A stretch of 64,000 bases of DNA from assembly GCA_031272275.1 (NCBI GenBank), contig JAISUC010000023.1, positions 68,605 through 132,604 on the forward strand, given 5' to 3'. Below are positions 24,734 through 33,970 of this stretch, one piece after another; position 1 is the stretch's first letter; every line of letters begins with the position of its first letter. Source of the DNA: Actinomycetes bacterium (GTDB taxonomy: Bacteria; Actinomycetota; Coriobacteriia; WRKU01; WQUG01). Below the pieces are notes generated by a model that saw only the letters and a program-made list of their open reading frames with translations, did no database searches and was not told the origin of the DNA. The translations under genes and the position numbers were made by a program.

Positions 24734-25841
24734 CGACCCGACATACGGCCACCTTTACGTATCTGTAGACGCCGACGCCGGTACTGATCCGGCCGCCGAC
24801 ATACACACCGGCGACGATGCCGGCGTGTATGTTGCCGCCGCCGACGCCGCGGCAGGCCCTCCGCCCCCGCGTCCGCTGACGCGCGCGGCAAAGCTCCGCG
24901 CCGCCGTGCTGATAGCGCTGGCCGCCGTTGTGCTGTTGGCGCTGTTGCCGGCAGCCATCGGGCTGGTCTGGGCTCCCGGCAACTGCATCGGCTGCCACGC
25001 GACCGCGGCCGGCAACCGCACCGGGCCTGCCGCCGTCCACGCACAGCTGGACTGCCGCGCCTGCCACGCGGGTACCACCGGCAGCGCAGGTATCGTCTTT
25101 CGTGAAAAACAGTGGTATCAGATGATGCTTCGCCTGGTGCCCGCCACCGACAGCGCGCATGCCGGGGTCACCTCTGTCCGCTGCCGTACCTGTCACGCGA
25201 CCACGCTGGATGCCGGCACGGTCACGGCAAACGGCATCCACTATGACCACGCACAGTGCGACAGCGACCGCGACTGCATCGGCTGCCACGGCGCGTCCGC
25301 GCATGCACCTGCCCCAGACGCCTACGTACGCAGCTATACGATGGATCTGTGCCTGGATTGCCATTTGCAGAAGCGCTATTTCGAGGTCGGGGACTGTTCG
25401 GTCTGTCACGCAGACGACGAAACCGTCCGGGCAGAACAAAGCGACGGGACGCGCTCGGCATCCACGTTTTCAGCCACCCACGGCCCGAACTGGAAAACGG
25501 CGCACGGCATGGGCGACCAGGCGATTTGCCGAGCCTGTCACGCGACCGATTTTTGCGAGCCCTGCCACGGCCCGGGTGTCCCGCACAGCGAATATTTCCT
25601 GTCCTCGCACGGTGCGGTTGCCACCGCCTCCGACAACAAATGCACGACCTGCCACACACAGACCGACTATTGCGACAGCTGCCACGGCACGCCGATGCCG
25701 CATAGCAAACAGTTCAAGCTGGACCACGCGGCCACCGTGAACGCGGACGGCGAAACGATGTGCCTGAACTGCCACGTGCGCGACGACTGCACGGCATGCC
25801 ACACCGGCCACACCCACCCCGGCGGAACGGACCTGCGATGA
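24702..25841 (+). CDS. Membrane-anchored twelve-heme c-type cytochrome
   Basis: 379 residues: a Pro/Ala/Asp-rich cytoplasmic N-terminus, one membrane helix (AVLIALAAVVLLALLPAAIG), then a compact outer domain with twelve CXXCH motifs in ~290 residues (CIGCH, CRACH, CRTCH, CIGCH, CLDCH, CSVCH, CRACH, CEPCH, CTTCH, CDSCH, CLNCH, CTACH). A repeated module (CxxCHG..xPHS..F...H) occurs twice, and a related block ends the next protein, pointing to internal duplication. In-frame starts at 24702, 24711 and 24720 are all possible; the gene overlaps the NHL gene by 14-32 nt. Likely relays electrons across the wall from the ten-heme protein. Confidence 0.88.
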   Translation: MARMRAMPEPDDPTYGHLYVSVDADAGTDPAADIHTGDDAGVYVAAADAAAGPPPPRPLTRAAKLRAAVLIALAAVVLLALLPAAIGLVWAPGNCIGCHATAAGNRTGPAAVHAQLDCRACHAGTTGSAGIVFREKQWYQMMLRLVPATDSAHAGVTSVRCRTCHATTLDAGTVTANGIHYDHAQCDSDRDCIGCHGASAHAPAPDAYVRSYTMDLCLDCHLQKRYFEVGDCSVCHADDETVRAEQSDGTRSASTFSATHGPNWKTAHGMGDQAICRACHATDFCEPCHGPGVPHSEYFLSSHGAVATASDNKCTTCHTQTDYCDSCHGTPMPHSKQFKLDHAATVNADGETMCLNCHVRDDCTACHTGHTHPGGTDLR

Positions 25842-26986
25842 CCGACATCGGCCCCTTCCACATAGACTGGTCCCAGCTCACGGTCACGACCGACCTGCGC
25901 ATGGACAGCATCACGCTGTTGCCCCAACGCATCGCAGACACCATCGCCGAGCCGAACAGCAACCCCATCGCATTCGCACTGATTCTGTCGATTGCCGCGG
26001 CCCTGGCACTGATTGTCGCCTTCGGTATCTATAGCCTGGTCACGCGCCGCCGCAAAACGCGCATCTACGACACCTGGCTCGAGGAAACGGGGGAGTATGA
26101 TGTCGACACCGGTGAGCCGCTGTTGCGCGAGGTCGAAGTCCGCGTCCGCCCACCGCACCCGGTCTTGCGCGCTGCCATCGGAGTCTCGACAGGCATCCTG
26201 ATAGTCGCCCTGATGTGGGTGGCGACCGGTCTCAGCACGCGCGTGTCGCGCATTTGTGTGTCCTGCCACCGCGATGAAGCGCTGGCGGCGTCAGCGGCGC
26301 ACGTGGCGGCGATTCAGTCGGGCGTACACAAATCGGTCGGCTGCACTGACTGCCACGAATCGGGCGGCTGGTTCACAGGCGCGGTGTTCGGGCTGCCGCG
26401 CCGGTTGTCCCACATCGTGGCGGGTAGCTTCAGCCAAAACCAAAGTGCAGGCGGATACACGGTATTTCCCGAAAGCAGTTGCGTGCGCTGTCACGCACAG
26501 ACACTGGACCGCACAGGCGCGCGGCTGAATGCGGACGGGACCATACGCATGGACCACGAACAGCCGCTCGCGGCGGGTATCGCCTGTGGCGATTGCCACG
26601 CTGTTAGCGCTGACGGGCAGGTGGGGGCGAACACGACCGGGATGTCGCTCTGTATGGATTGCCACAACGGGACGGTGGGGAAGGATGCCTGCAAGACCTG
26701 CCACACCCGCGACACCTACATCGCCGCCAAACAGACCGGCAGCCCCGCCAACGCACAGCGGCTGGTCGATGACGATACGGCGAAGCGCTGCTATAACTGC
26801 CATCAGACGGAAAAATGCGACAGCTGCCACAACGGGCAGCGTATGCCCCACCCCTCGGATTACCTGACGGCAGGCGGGGGCGCGCATATCGCCGACGTGC
26901 GCAAACGCGGCATGCGGCGCTGTTTCTACTGCCACGAAAATCGGACGTTTTGCGAGGGGTGTCACGACGTCCGCGATTCGTGGTAA
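25838..26986 (+). CDS. Ten-heme membrane cytochrome, possible NapC/NirT-like quinol oxidase module
   Basis: 382 residues with two membrane helices (ALILSIAAALALIVAFGIY and AIGVSTGILIVALMWVATGL) separated by a charged loop that carries TGEYDVDTG from a diverged dispersed word. Ten CXXCH motifs follow: CVSCH, CTDCH, CVRCH, CGDCH, CMDCH, CKTCH, CYNCH, CDSCH, CFYCH and CEGCH. The helix followed at once by CVSCH and then GVHKSVGCTDCH recalls NapC/NrfH-type proteins that take electrons from menaquinol, which would make this the entry point of the chain. That is a pattern-level inference. ATG 25838 overlaps the previous stop as ATGA. No cytochrome c maturation genes are in the window. Confidence 0.85.
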   Translation: MTDIGPFHIDWSQLTVTTDLRMDSITLLPQRIADTIAEPNSNPIAFALILSIAAALALIVAFGIYSLVTRRRKTRIYDTWLEETGEYDVDTGEPLLREVEVRVRPPHPVLRAAIGVSTGILIVALMWVATGLSTRVSRICVSCHRDEALAASAAHVAAIQSGVHKSVGCTDCHESGGWFTGAVFGLPRRLSHIVAGSFSQNQSAGGYTVFPESSCVRCHAQTLDRTGARLNADGTIRMDHEQPLAAGIACGDCHAVSADGQVGANTTGMSLCMDCHNGTVGKDACKTCHTRDTYIAAKQTGSPANAQRLVDDDTAKRCYNCHQTEKCDSCHNGQRMPHPSDYLTAGGGAHIADVRKRGMRRCFYCHENRTFCEGCHDVRDSW

Positions 26987-27306
26987 GCACGCACTCTGCG
27001 GCGCCATCAACACAAACCCGCGCCGTCCCATCCATTGCCCCGGCGTGAGCGCACAATTACATATCGTCATTGCGAGCGCGCGGAGCGCGCGCGGCAATCC
27101 ACCGGCGACGGCAGTCGCCGGATAACGGATCCCATGCGTCCGCACGGGGGCATCGTATTCCGGTCATTGAAACGGCACGGAAACCGGCCGGGGTCGGATG
27201 CATGGGACGGCGTGCGCCCTGCTATAATCGTGGAGGAAGAATTGCTGTTTGAACGATTGTGGTAATCACCGGGAAATCGGAAAGTCGGGAAGTAGGGGAG
27301 ATACGC
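26987..27306. repeat. Repeat-bearing spacer and acpP promoter region
   Basis: 320 bp without a gene. It holds a GTCATTGCGAG...GGCAATCCA element (27066-27102) with GCGCGC-gga-GCGCGC, directly joined to a CCGGCGAC-ggca-GTCGCCGG hairpin (27102-27121), a GTCCGCACGGGGGCAT stretch also seen at 47757, and the acpP promoter. No convincing terminator for the heme operon was found. Confidence 0.7.
27219..27227 (+). promoter_or_regulatory. Extended -10 promoter for acpP
   Basis: TGCTATAAT: a consensus -10 with the extended TGN element, 80 bp before the acpP start. No good -35 at 16-18 bp, which extended -10 promoters tolerate. Confidence 0.65.
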
Positions 27307-27546
27307 ATGGACCGAGCACAGGTATTGGAACGCATCACGAATGTGGTGACCGAACAGTTGAACGTCGACGCGGCCAAAGTCGTCGAGTCCGCGACCTTTG
27401 TCGAGGATCTGGGTGCTGACTCGCTGGATTTGGTCGAGGTCGTCATGGCATTCGAGGACGAATTCGAGACTTCGATTCCCGATGAGGCACTGGAAAGTAT
27501 CAAGACCATCGGGGATGCCGTCGATTACGTCGTCGCGCACAGCTGA
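27307..27546 (+). CDS. acpP: Acyl carrier protein
   Basis: A 79-residue acidic four-helix carrier for fatty-acid synthesis. ATG 27307 follows TAGGGGAG. The phosphopantetheine serine is in [18 protein letters not shown], a near-perfect family signature, and the C-terminal [11 protein letters not shown] is typical. It is next to rnc, as in many bacteria, although the usual fab genes and plsX are missing here. Confidence 0.96.
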   Translation: MDRAQVLERITNVVTEQLNVDAAKVVESATFVEDLGADSLDLVEVVMAFEDEFETSIPDEALESIKTIGDAVDYVVAHS

Positions 27547-27690
27547 CGACAGTGCAATTCATCGGTCGGGACCGTACTAGGCGGCCGGTCGGCTACACCG
27601 ACAAGCGGTTGACGCCGATATCGTCGATTGCACCGATGACACCGATTACCCTGACAACATCGATAACACTGATTGAGGAATACTGCGATT

Positions 27691-28515
27691 GTGAATGATC
27701 ATCTGACAGCGCGCGCGCAGGCTTGCGCCGATGGACCGGATCTGGATGCGCGCATTGACGCGGTCGAGCGTCTGATGGAGCATCGCTTTGCCGACCGCGA
27801 ACTGGTGGCGCAGGCCATCACACACCCCAGTGCCGTGGACGCCGACCCGCATTACAGCTACGAACGCCTGGAGTTTCTGGGTGATGCCGTGGTGGGGCTG
27901 TGTGTCGCCGAATACGCCTATCGCCGCTACCCCGATTTGCGCGAGGGCGATTTGACCAAGATGCGTGTGGCGGTCGTGAACGGCTCGTTTCTCTCCGAAA
28001 AACAAGAAGAGCTGGGCTTTGCCGATCTGTTGGTCCTAGGCGCCAGTGAACAGGGCCAGGACAGTCGCGGTATGGCGTCTGCGCTGGAGGACAGCTTTGA
28101 GTCGCTGACCGGTGCTTTGTATCTGGATGCGGGATACGCCGCCGCGTACGGGTGGGTCATCAAGTGTCTGGGTGAATACGTGAATCCGCAAGCCGCCCAT
28201 TCGGCGTCCAGCCCGAAAAGCGAGCTGCAGGAACTGGTGCAGCGCGCAGGCGGGCAGGTCACCTATCGTATTGTGAAGGCCACGGGACCTGCGCACGCGC
28301 CGCATTTTGTGGCGGAGGTTGCGATTGGCGGCGCAGTCTTGGCGCGCGGCGAGGGTGCGTCCAAGAAAGACGCCGAGGCCGAGGCCGCCGCAGGAGCGCT
28401 CGAGCAGGTTGCGTCCGGTGGGCTGCGGGCGGCGATTGCGTCGGCAGCGGGTGCGCCGGGAGTGCGTGACGTGGACGTGGCGGATGCGCCGGATGCGGCA
28501 GGCGGTGTCGACTGA
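27691..28515 (+). CDS. rnc: Ribonuclease III
   Basis: A dsRNA endonuclease for rRNA and mRNA processing, 274 residues. The start is GTG 27691, 10 nt after GAGGAA; the earlier TTG 27673 overlaps that ribosome-binding site. The catalytic signature ERLEFLGDAVVGL is intact, the second metal Glu is in SALEDSFESLTGALYLD, and a C-terminal dsRNA-binding domain (PKSELQELVQRAGG ... GEGASKKDAEAEAA) follows. An extra Ala/Gly/Asp-rich tail ends the protein. The stop overlaps the smc ATG by one base (TGATG). A likely enzyme for the rpsO-pnp hairpin. Confidence 0.96.
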   Translation: MNDHLTARAQACADGPDLDARIDAVERLMEHRFADRELVAQAITHPSAVDADPHYSYERLEFLGDAVVGLCVAEYAYRRYPDLREGDLTKMRVAVVNGSFLSEKQEELGFADLLVLGASEQGQDSRGMASALEDSFESLTGALYLDAGYAAAYGWVIKCLGEYVNPQAAHSASSPKSELQELVQRAGGQVTYRIVKATGPAHAPHFVAEVAIGGAVLARGEGASKKDAEAEAAAGALEQVASGGLRAAIASAAGAPGVRDVDVADAPDAAGGVD

Positions 28516-31500
28516 TGTATTTGAAATCACTGACCCTGAAAGGTTTCAAGAGCTTCGCCGACCGCAGCGTCGTGCACATCGAACCGGGTGTGACCTGCGT
28601 GGTGGGACCGAACGGCTCGGGCAAATCGAACATATCCGATGCGGTGTTATGGGTGCTGGGCGAGCAGAGCGCAAAAAGCCTGCGCGGCAGCGCCATGGAA
28701 GATGTGATTTTCGCCGGGTCCAGCGCGCGCGATGCCGTGGGTGTGGCCGAGGTCGATTTGGTGCTGGACAACGCCGACGGGGTCTTGCCGCTGGAGTTCA
28801 ATGAGGTCACCATCACGCGCCGCATGTATCGCAGCGGCGAGAGCGAGTATTTGATCAATCAATCCCCGACGCGCTTGCTGGATATTTTGGATCTGCTCCA
28901 CGATTCGGGATTGGGGCGTGACGCGCATTCGATTATCAGCCAGGGCAGGCTGGCGGAGGTTCTGGAGGCAAAGCCCGAGACTCGCCGTGCGCTGATCGAA
29001 GAGGCCGCCGGTGTCCTGAAACACAAGAAACGCAAAGAGCGCGCCCTGCGCAAGCTGAAAAATCTGGATGCGCACCTAGAGCGCGCCAGTGACATCGCGC
29101 GTGAAATCGATCGGCAACTGCGCCCGCTGGAGCGCCAGGCAACACGGGCAATCACGCATGCGGAGCTCTCCGCAGAGCTTCGCGAGGTCGAGGTCGCGCT
29201 GTCCGTGGCGGAGCTGCGCCGCCTGCAACAGGATTTCGAGGCCTTGGGCAAAGCAGAGCGCGAACACCAGGCGGCGTTGGAGCTGGCGCGTTATGATTTG
29301 GGCGAGCGCGAGCGCGAACTGGATAAGCTACGCAATCTGTTGGAAGAAAAGGGCCTGTTCGTCGGAGATGTCGCCGAGCAGCGCAGGCGTATGACCAGCG
29401 TGCTGGAGCGGCTGGATGCCGGGTTGTTGCTGTTGGAGGAAAAGGGCAAGAACCTGATCGAGCGCCTGTCGGGACTGCGGCAGACCTTGCACGTCGCGGA
29501 AAAAAGCATCACCGAGGCGCGCGTACGCAAAGACGCCCTGACCCGCGAGCGGCTGGAAAACGACGCGCAGCTGGAAGAGCTGTATACCCAGCTGTCCGAT
29601 CTGCGCCGCGAGGCGGAAAGTGCGCGCAAGGCGCGTATCGCCGCCGATGATGCGGTGGCACGGGTCGCAACCGATATCCGCGCCTGCCAGGCGCAGCTGA
29701 ACGAAGCGAGCGAGGCGCGCGCACGTCTGGAGCGCAGCACATCGTCTTTGACTATACAGCGCGATTTGTTGCAGGAGCGTGCACGAACGCTGGCAGATGA
29801 GGGCGAGGCGCTGGGCGAGACCCTGAGTGCCCGGCGTGTGCGATTCGAGAATCTGGAAGAAGAATGGCGGGTCGTCAAGCGCGACCAGGCACTGGCGGAT
29901 GCCGACGTCGACAAGCGCGTGCGCGTGGCAACCGCCCGCAAGCGCGACCGCGACGTGGCGGCGCAAAAACTGACCGATGCGCGCGCACGCCTGAAGGCGC
30001 TGGAGGAAGTCAACCGTTCGTACGAGGCGGCCTCGCCCGCCCTGGCGAAACTGCTGGCACACAGTGACCACCTGGAGGGCTTCGTCGGTCCGGTCGCCGA
30101 CCACATCACCGCAACCGACGAGCTGGACACCCTGGTCGAGACCCTGCTGGGAAGCGACCTGTACGGTGTCTTTGTCGAGGACTGGTCCGCCGCGATGGGT
30201 ATCGCCCGCGAACTGCGCGCCATGGCCGACGGCGACACCCAGGCGATGGGCGAGGTCTCGCTGATACCCTTGGCGCGACCCGAATACGGTGAGCGCGGGA
30301 TACCGACGACGCGGGGACGTACTCCCGATGTAGGCAGTCGCCTGTTGGATGAGCTGACCTGTGCCGAACCGTTTCAAACGGCCGCCGAGGCTTTGCTGGG
30401 TGATGTGTATCTGGTGGATTCGGTGCAGAGTGCGATTGCCGCGCAGGCAGAGTGGCCACAGTACCGGTTCGCGACGCGTGACGGGGTGGTGATTCACCCG
30501 GCGGGCAAGTTGAGTTTCGGGTTGCAGCGGGCAGATCACGAGGGTATTTTGGCACGCAAGCGGCACCAAAACGAGCTGGCTGCCGAGATTCCGGGCATGG
30601 ATGAAGACGTCGTACAGGCGGAAGCGGACCTGTCCGCCGCGGAAGATGCGCTGCGCCATGCCCAGGCCGACGCTTTGGAAATCAATCAGAAATCCGCCGA
30701 AATCGCAGGCCAGCACGACTCGCTGTTGGCAGAGTTGACGCGCCTGGAAGAGCAACTGGCGAAACTGAAACGCGAAGAGGCCGAGAACGCGGCGCGCTTG
30801 GAGTCGATCGATACCGAGCTCGCGGCATTCGGACCGCAGATCGAACAGCTGGATGCGGCGCGCGAAGCCGCCGAGGCCGCACTGGCCGAACACAACGAGG
30901 CCCAGGGCGCAGGCGCCGTCGAGCGCGACACCCTGTTTCGTGCCGAGACCCGGGTTGCCGAGCAGCTGAACGGCTGCCAAGTGGAAATCGCGAAGGTGTC
31001 CGCGTTGGGCGGGCATCTGAAAACCGACCTTTCGCGTGCAACCGCCGAGGTCGCACAGCTGGAAGAAACCATCGCGACTTCCGCGCGCCTCGAAGCCGCC
31101 CAAGAACTGTTGCGCGAGCGCCTGGAGCCGCTGCACGCGGATTTCACGGTGCTGAGGGACGCGGCCGAACAGTGGAACATCATGTTGCGCGACCGGGCGA
31201 AGCTGGAGCAGGCCGATTCGGCCGAGCTTCGCCAGACGGTGGGGGCGGCACAGGACAAAGTGCGCGCCGCCCAGGCACATGCGGATGCGCTGAACGAGGC
31301 GCTGAACGAATCCCGGGTCGAAAAGGGCCAGATGGAAATCCAGGTGAACCAAGCCGTGCGCCGCGTGGTCGAAGAACACGGCACACCGCTGGAGGTAGCG
31401 CTGACGATGCCGGACATCGAGGACCTGCATGCGACCGAGGACCGTGCCTTTGCGTTGCGCAAAAAACTGGCGAATCTGGGTGCGGTCAATCCTGTCGCCA

Positions 31501-32093
31501 AAGAGGAATTCGACGCGCTGAAAGCACGGAGCGACTTCATGCACGAGCAAATGGACGACCTGAACGGTGCGCGCAAGGCGCTGGGCAAGGTCGTCGCCGC
31601 CATCGACCGGAAAATGAAAGAGCGGTTCCTGGCGACCTTTGACGCGGTCGACAAGCATTTCCAAGACGTGTTCGCGCTGTTGTTCCCGGGCGGGTCCGCC
31701 CAGCTGTACCTGACCGAACCGGACGAGCCGGAAACCTCCGGCGTCGATTTCGTGGTGCAGCCGCGCGGCAAACGGCTCAAGAAAATGTCGCTGTTGTCGG
31801 GCGGGGAACAGTCCCTGTCCGCACTCGCGTTGTTGTTTGCGCTGAACCGCACGCGCCCCTGCCCGTTCTATATCTTGGACGAGGTCGAGGCGGCGCTCGA
31901 TGACAGTAACCTGCGCCGATTCATCGGTTTCATCGAGACGATGCGCCGCGAAACGCAGTTTTTGATCGTCACCCACCAACGCCGCACCATGGAAATGGCA
32001 GACGTGTTGTACGGGGTATCGATGCAGGCTGACGGCGTGTCAAAACTGGTCAGTCAGAAACTGGAGGACTTCCGCGATGTCGAGCTGGCGTGA
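28515..32093 (+). CDS. smc: Chromosome segregation ATPase SMC
   Basis: 1,192 residues, full length. N-terminal Walker A is GPNGSGKSNISDAVLWVLGE (~residues 32-50). Two long coiled-coil arms flank a hinge at ~510-680, and the C-terminal head has the signature LLSGGEQSLSALALLFALN and Walker B FYILDEVEAALDDSN. In the hinge region, residues 601-604 are GRTP from an exact dispersed-word copy (30314), within RGRTPDVGS. ScpA/ScpB partners are not in the window. It is tightly packed with rnc and overlaps ftsY by 17 nt. Confidence 0.97.
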   Translation: MYLKSLTLKGFKSFADRSVVHIEPGVTCVVGPNGSGKSNISDAVLWVLGEQSAKSLRGSAMEDVIFAGSSARDAVGVAEVDLVLDNADGVLPLEFNEVTITRRMYRSGESEYLINQSPTRLLDILDLLHDSGLGRDAHSIISQGRLAEVLEAKPETRRALIEEAAGVLKHKKRKERALRKLKNLDAHLERASDIAREIDRQLRPLERQATRAITHAELSAELREVEVALSVAELRRLQQDFEALGKAEREHQAALELARYDLGERERELDKLRNLLEEKGLFVGDVAEQRRRMTSVLERLDAGLLLLEEKGKNLIERLSGLRQTLHVAEKSITEARVRKDALTRERLENDAQLEELYTQLSDLRREAESARKARIAADDAVARVATDIRACQAQLNEASEARARLERSTSSLTIQRDLLQERARTLADEGEALGETLSARRVRFENLEEEWRVVKRDQALADADVDKRVRVATARKRDRDVAAQKLTDARARLKALEEVNRSYEAASPALAKLLAHSDHLEGFVGPVADHITATDELDTLVETLLGSDLYGVFVEDWSAAMGIARELRAMADGDTQAMGEVSLIPLARPEYGERGIPTTRGRTPDVGSRLLDELTCAEPFQTAAEALLGDVYLVDSVQSAIAAQAEWPQYRFATRDGVVIHPAGKLSFGLQRADHEGILARKRHQNELAAEIPGMDEDVVQAEADLSAAEDALRHAQADALEINQKSAEIAGQHDSLLAELTRLEEQLAKLKREEAENAARLESIDTELAAFGPQIEQLDAAREAAEAALAEHNEAQGAGAVERDTLFRAETRVAEQLNGCQVEIAKVSALGGHLKTDLSRATAEVAQLEETIATSARLEAAQELLRERLEPLHADFTVLRDAAEQWNIMLRDRAKLEQADSAELRQTVGAAQDKVRAAQAHADALNEALNESRVEKGQMEIQVNQAVRRVVEEHGTPLEVALTMPDIEDLHATEDRAFALRKKLANLGAVNPVAKEEFDALKARSDFMHEQMDDLNGARKALGKVVAAIDRKMKERFLATFDAVDKHFQDVFALLFPGGSAQLYLTEPDEPETSGVDFVVQPRGKRLKKMSLLSGGEQSLSALALLFALNRTRPCPFYILDEVEAALDDSNLRRFIGFIETMRRETQFLIVTHQRRTMEMADVLYGVSMQADGVSKLVSQKLEDFRDVELA
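30314..30326 (+). repeat. Dispersed GGGACGTACTCCC word (exact) in the SMC hinge
   Basis: Translated GRTP at residues 601-604 of SMC. Confidence 0.9.
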
Positions 32094-33009
32094 ACGACTG
32101 TCGGCGGGTCTTGCGAAAAGTCGCGAGCGCCTGACCGGCCAACTGAATGTCCTGTTCGGCGCCGGGGTCGAAGTCGACGACAGCTTTTACGACGCGCTGG
32201 AAGAAGCTCTGATTGCGGCTGACTTCGGATATGAGGCCGCGCTCAAAATGGTCGGCCAATTGCGGGAGCGCGTACGTACGGGCGCACTACCCGATCTGGC
32301 AGCTGTGCGTGCGGCCTTGGTCGACCTGATCGCCGCCGAGTTCACGACGGCAGGGGATCCCTTCCAGTTCAGTCCGGTGACGGTATTGCTGGTCGGCGTG
32401 AACGGCACCGGCAAGACCACGTCGGTGGGAAAGCTCGCAAAGCAGGCCGTCGACGAGGGCAAATCCATCGTACTGGGCAGTGCCGACACCTTCCGTGCCG
32501 CCGCCGCCGAACAGCTGGATATCTGGGCGGAGCGCGCAGGCGTGGACGTGGTGCGCCGCGACCGCGGGGCAGACCCTGCCAGCGTCGCGTTCGAGACGGT
32601 CGAGCGCGCCGAACGCGAGGGTGCCGACATCGCGCTGATTGACACTGCCGGGCGCCTACATACCAGCCCCGACCTGATGCGCGAGCTGGAAAAGGTCCAG
32701 CGCGTCACCCGCGAGCGCAGTGCCGCGCCGACCTTCACCGTGCTGGTGATTGATGCCACAACCGGACAGAACGGTCTGGTCCAGGCCCGTGAGTTCAACA
32801 AGCTGCTGGCGGTCGATGCGCTAATTTTGACGAAGTTGGACGGGACGGCCAAAGGCGGGATCGCCGTGGCCATCGCGCGCGAGCTGGGGGTGCCTATCGT
32901 ACGCATCGGCGTGGGCGAGGGGATAGAGGACCTGCGCCCCTTTGACCCGCACGAGTTCGCGGCCGCTTTGCTGGGGGACGCCGGCAGCGGCTCTGACGCC
33001 GCCGCGTGA
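32077..33009 (+). CDS. ftsY: Signal recognition particle receptor FtsY
   Basis: An SRP GTPase at the membrane that accepts ribosome-nascent chains from Ffh; 310 residues. It lacks the long acidic A domain and has a short N domain (SWRERLSAGLAKSRERLTG) as in other actinobacteria. G motifs: VGVNGTGKTTSVGKLA (P-loop), ADTFRAAAAEQL, IDTAGRLH and LTKLDGTAKGG. The start overlaps smc, and the smc-ftsY order is conserved in many bacteria. Confidence 0.97.
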   Translation: MSSWRERLSAGLAKSRERLTGQLNVLFGAGVEVDDSFYDALEEALIAADFGYEAALKMVGQLRERVRTGALPDLAAVRAALVDLIAAEFTTAGDPFQFSPVTVLLVGVNGTGKTTSVGKLAKQAVDEGKSIVLGSADTFRAAAAEQLDIWAERAGVDVVRRDRGADPASVAFETVERAEREGADIALIDTAGRLHTSPDLMRELEKVQRVTRERSAAPTFTVLVIDATTGQNGLVQAREFNKLLAVDALILTKLDGTAKGGIAVAIARELGVPIVRIGVGEGIEDLRPFDPHEFAAALLGDAGSGSDAAA

Positions 33010-33024
33010 CGGGGCGGGTGTTTG

Positions 33025-33705
33025 GTGCCGTCGCAGACCATGCGCTGTTACTATCTGTTGGGAATCACCGGGGTCGGAAAATCCACGCTGCTGGCCGGGT
33101 TGAGCGACAGCGGGCTTGCCGTGCGTGCAGTTACCGAATGGCCGGACCCCATGCCGGAGGAAATCGCGTGGTCGCCGGACGCGTTTGATGCCCGGCAGCA
33201 AGAACGCATCCAGGACTGGATATTCACACAGGTCGCGAAAAAGAACCGACAGTTGGCGGAGTTGGTTTCAGGGTCGATTGCCGTAGAGTTCGAAGGGGGG
33301 GTCTCGCGCGCAGTCATCGTCGACCGCTCGCCCCTCGACACTTTTGCGTTCTACCCGCGTGAGCTGTGGCCACTACGCGCACGTCAGACCCTCGGCTACC
33401 TGCAACCCGGCGAGCGCTTCGTCGCCGGCGAGTTGCTGCTGCTGAAGGGCGATCCCACAGCGGTTTGCGCCCGTATGCACCGGGATCGCCACTACGACGT
33501 CGAAACCTTGGCGGCACAGCAGCGGCGTTTTCTGGATGTCGCACACGAGCTCGGCAGCCGGCGGGGAAATGATGCCGGGATACATATCATCAACGCCGCG
33601 GTCGACCGTGCCGCCGTCCTCGAACACGTCGCGTCTCTGCTTACCACAGACAGCTATCACCCCGTGGACATCCACGCCTGTATTACCACAATCGCTGCGC
33701 CTTAG
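33025..33705 (+). CDS. P-loop nucleoside/nucleotide kinase-like protein
   Basis: About 226 residues. Walker A is LLGITGVGKSTLLAGL, followed by a LID/substrate block VIVDRSPLDTFAFYPRELWP reminiscent of deoxynucleoside or thymidylate kinases. The remainder is mostly helical. The start is ambiguous: GTG 33025 has GGGGCGGG 6 nt upstream; ATG 33040 has none. A perfect copy of the 20-bp repeat at 33295 encodes GGVSRAV just before the DRSP motif. It lies 15 nt after ftsY. Substrate unknown; it could equally be a small AAA-type NTPase. Confidence 0.65.
   Translation: MPSQTMRCYYLLGITGVGKSTLLAGLSDSGLAVRAVTEWPDPMPEEIAWSPDAFDARQQERIQDWIFTQVAKKNRQLAELVSGSIAVEFEGGVSRAVIVDRSPLDTFAFYPRELWPLRARQTLGYLQPGERFVAGELLLLKGDPTAVCARMHRDRHYDVETLAAQQRRFLDVAHELGSRRGNDAGIHIINAAVDRAAVLEHVASLLTTDSYHPVDIHACITTIAAP
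33295..33314 (+). repeat. Dispersed 20-bp word, copy 1 (kinase-like gene)
   Basis: GGGGGGGTCTCGCGCGCAGT, identical to 57629-57648 and to the reverse complement of 56031-56050. Flanking bases differ, so the 20 bp is the shared unit. Confidence 0.9.
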
Positions 33706-33970
33706 GCTCCGGCAGTCAGTTACTGCCACAACTAATCGGTTCATCCACAGAATAACTATAACTATCCACAACCTTTACATAACTGCTTAATCCTGCTAGC
33801 ATCGGTTCGGTAATGCTGCAAGGCGCAACTGATGAGATCCCTCAAAACCGGACGCCCATCACATCTACGCACCACTGACAAACCGGGACATCGGTGTATG
33901 CATGTTTGTATGCATGTTGCCGAAACACACCCGAGACATGCCCGAAACAGGGCCAAAAAAGGAGAGAGCG

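Noticed and set aside
29328-31979. 883-codon open frame antisense to smc
   Set aside because: A shadow of high-GC codon bias; the plus strand encodes a full-length SMC with all motifs.
33720-33790. Origin of replication near DnaA-box-like words
   Set aside because: Only two imperfect boxes, no dnaA/dnaN/gyrB neighbourhood and no AT-rich unwinding element.
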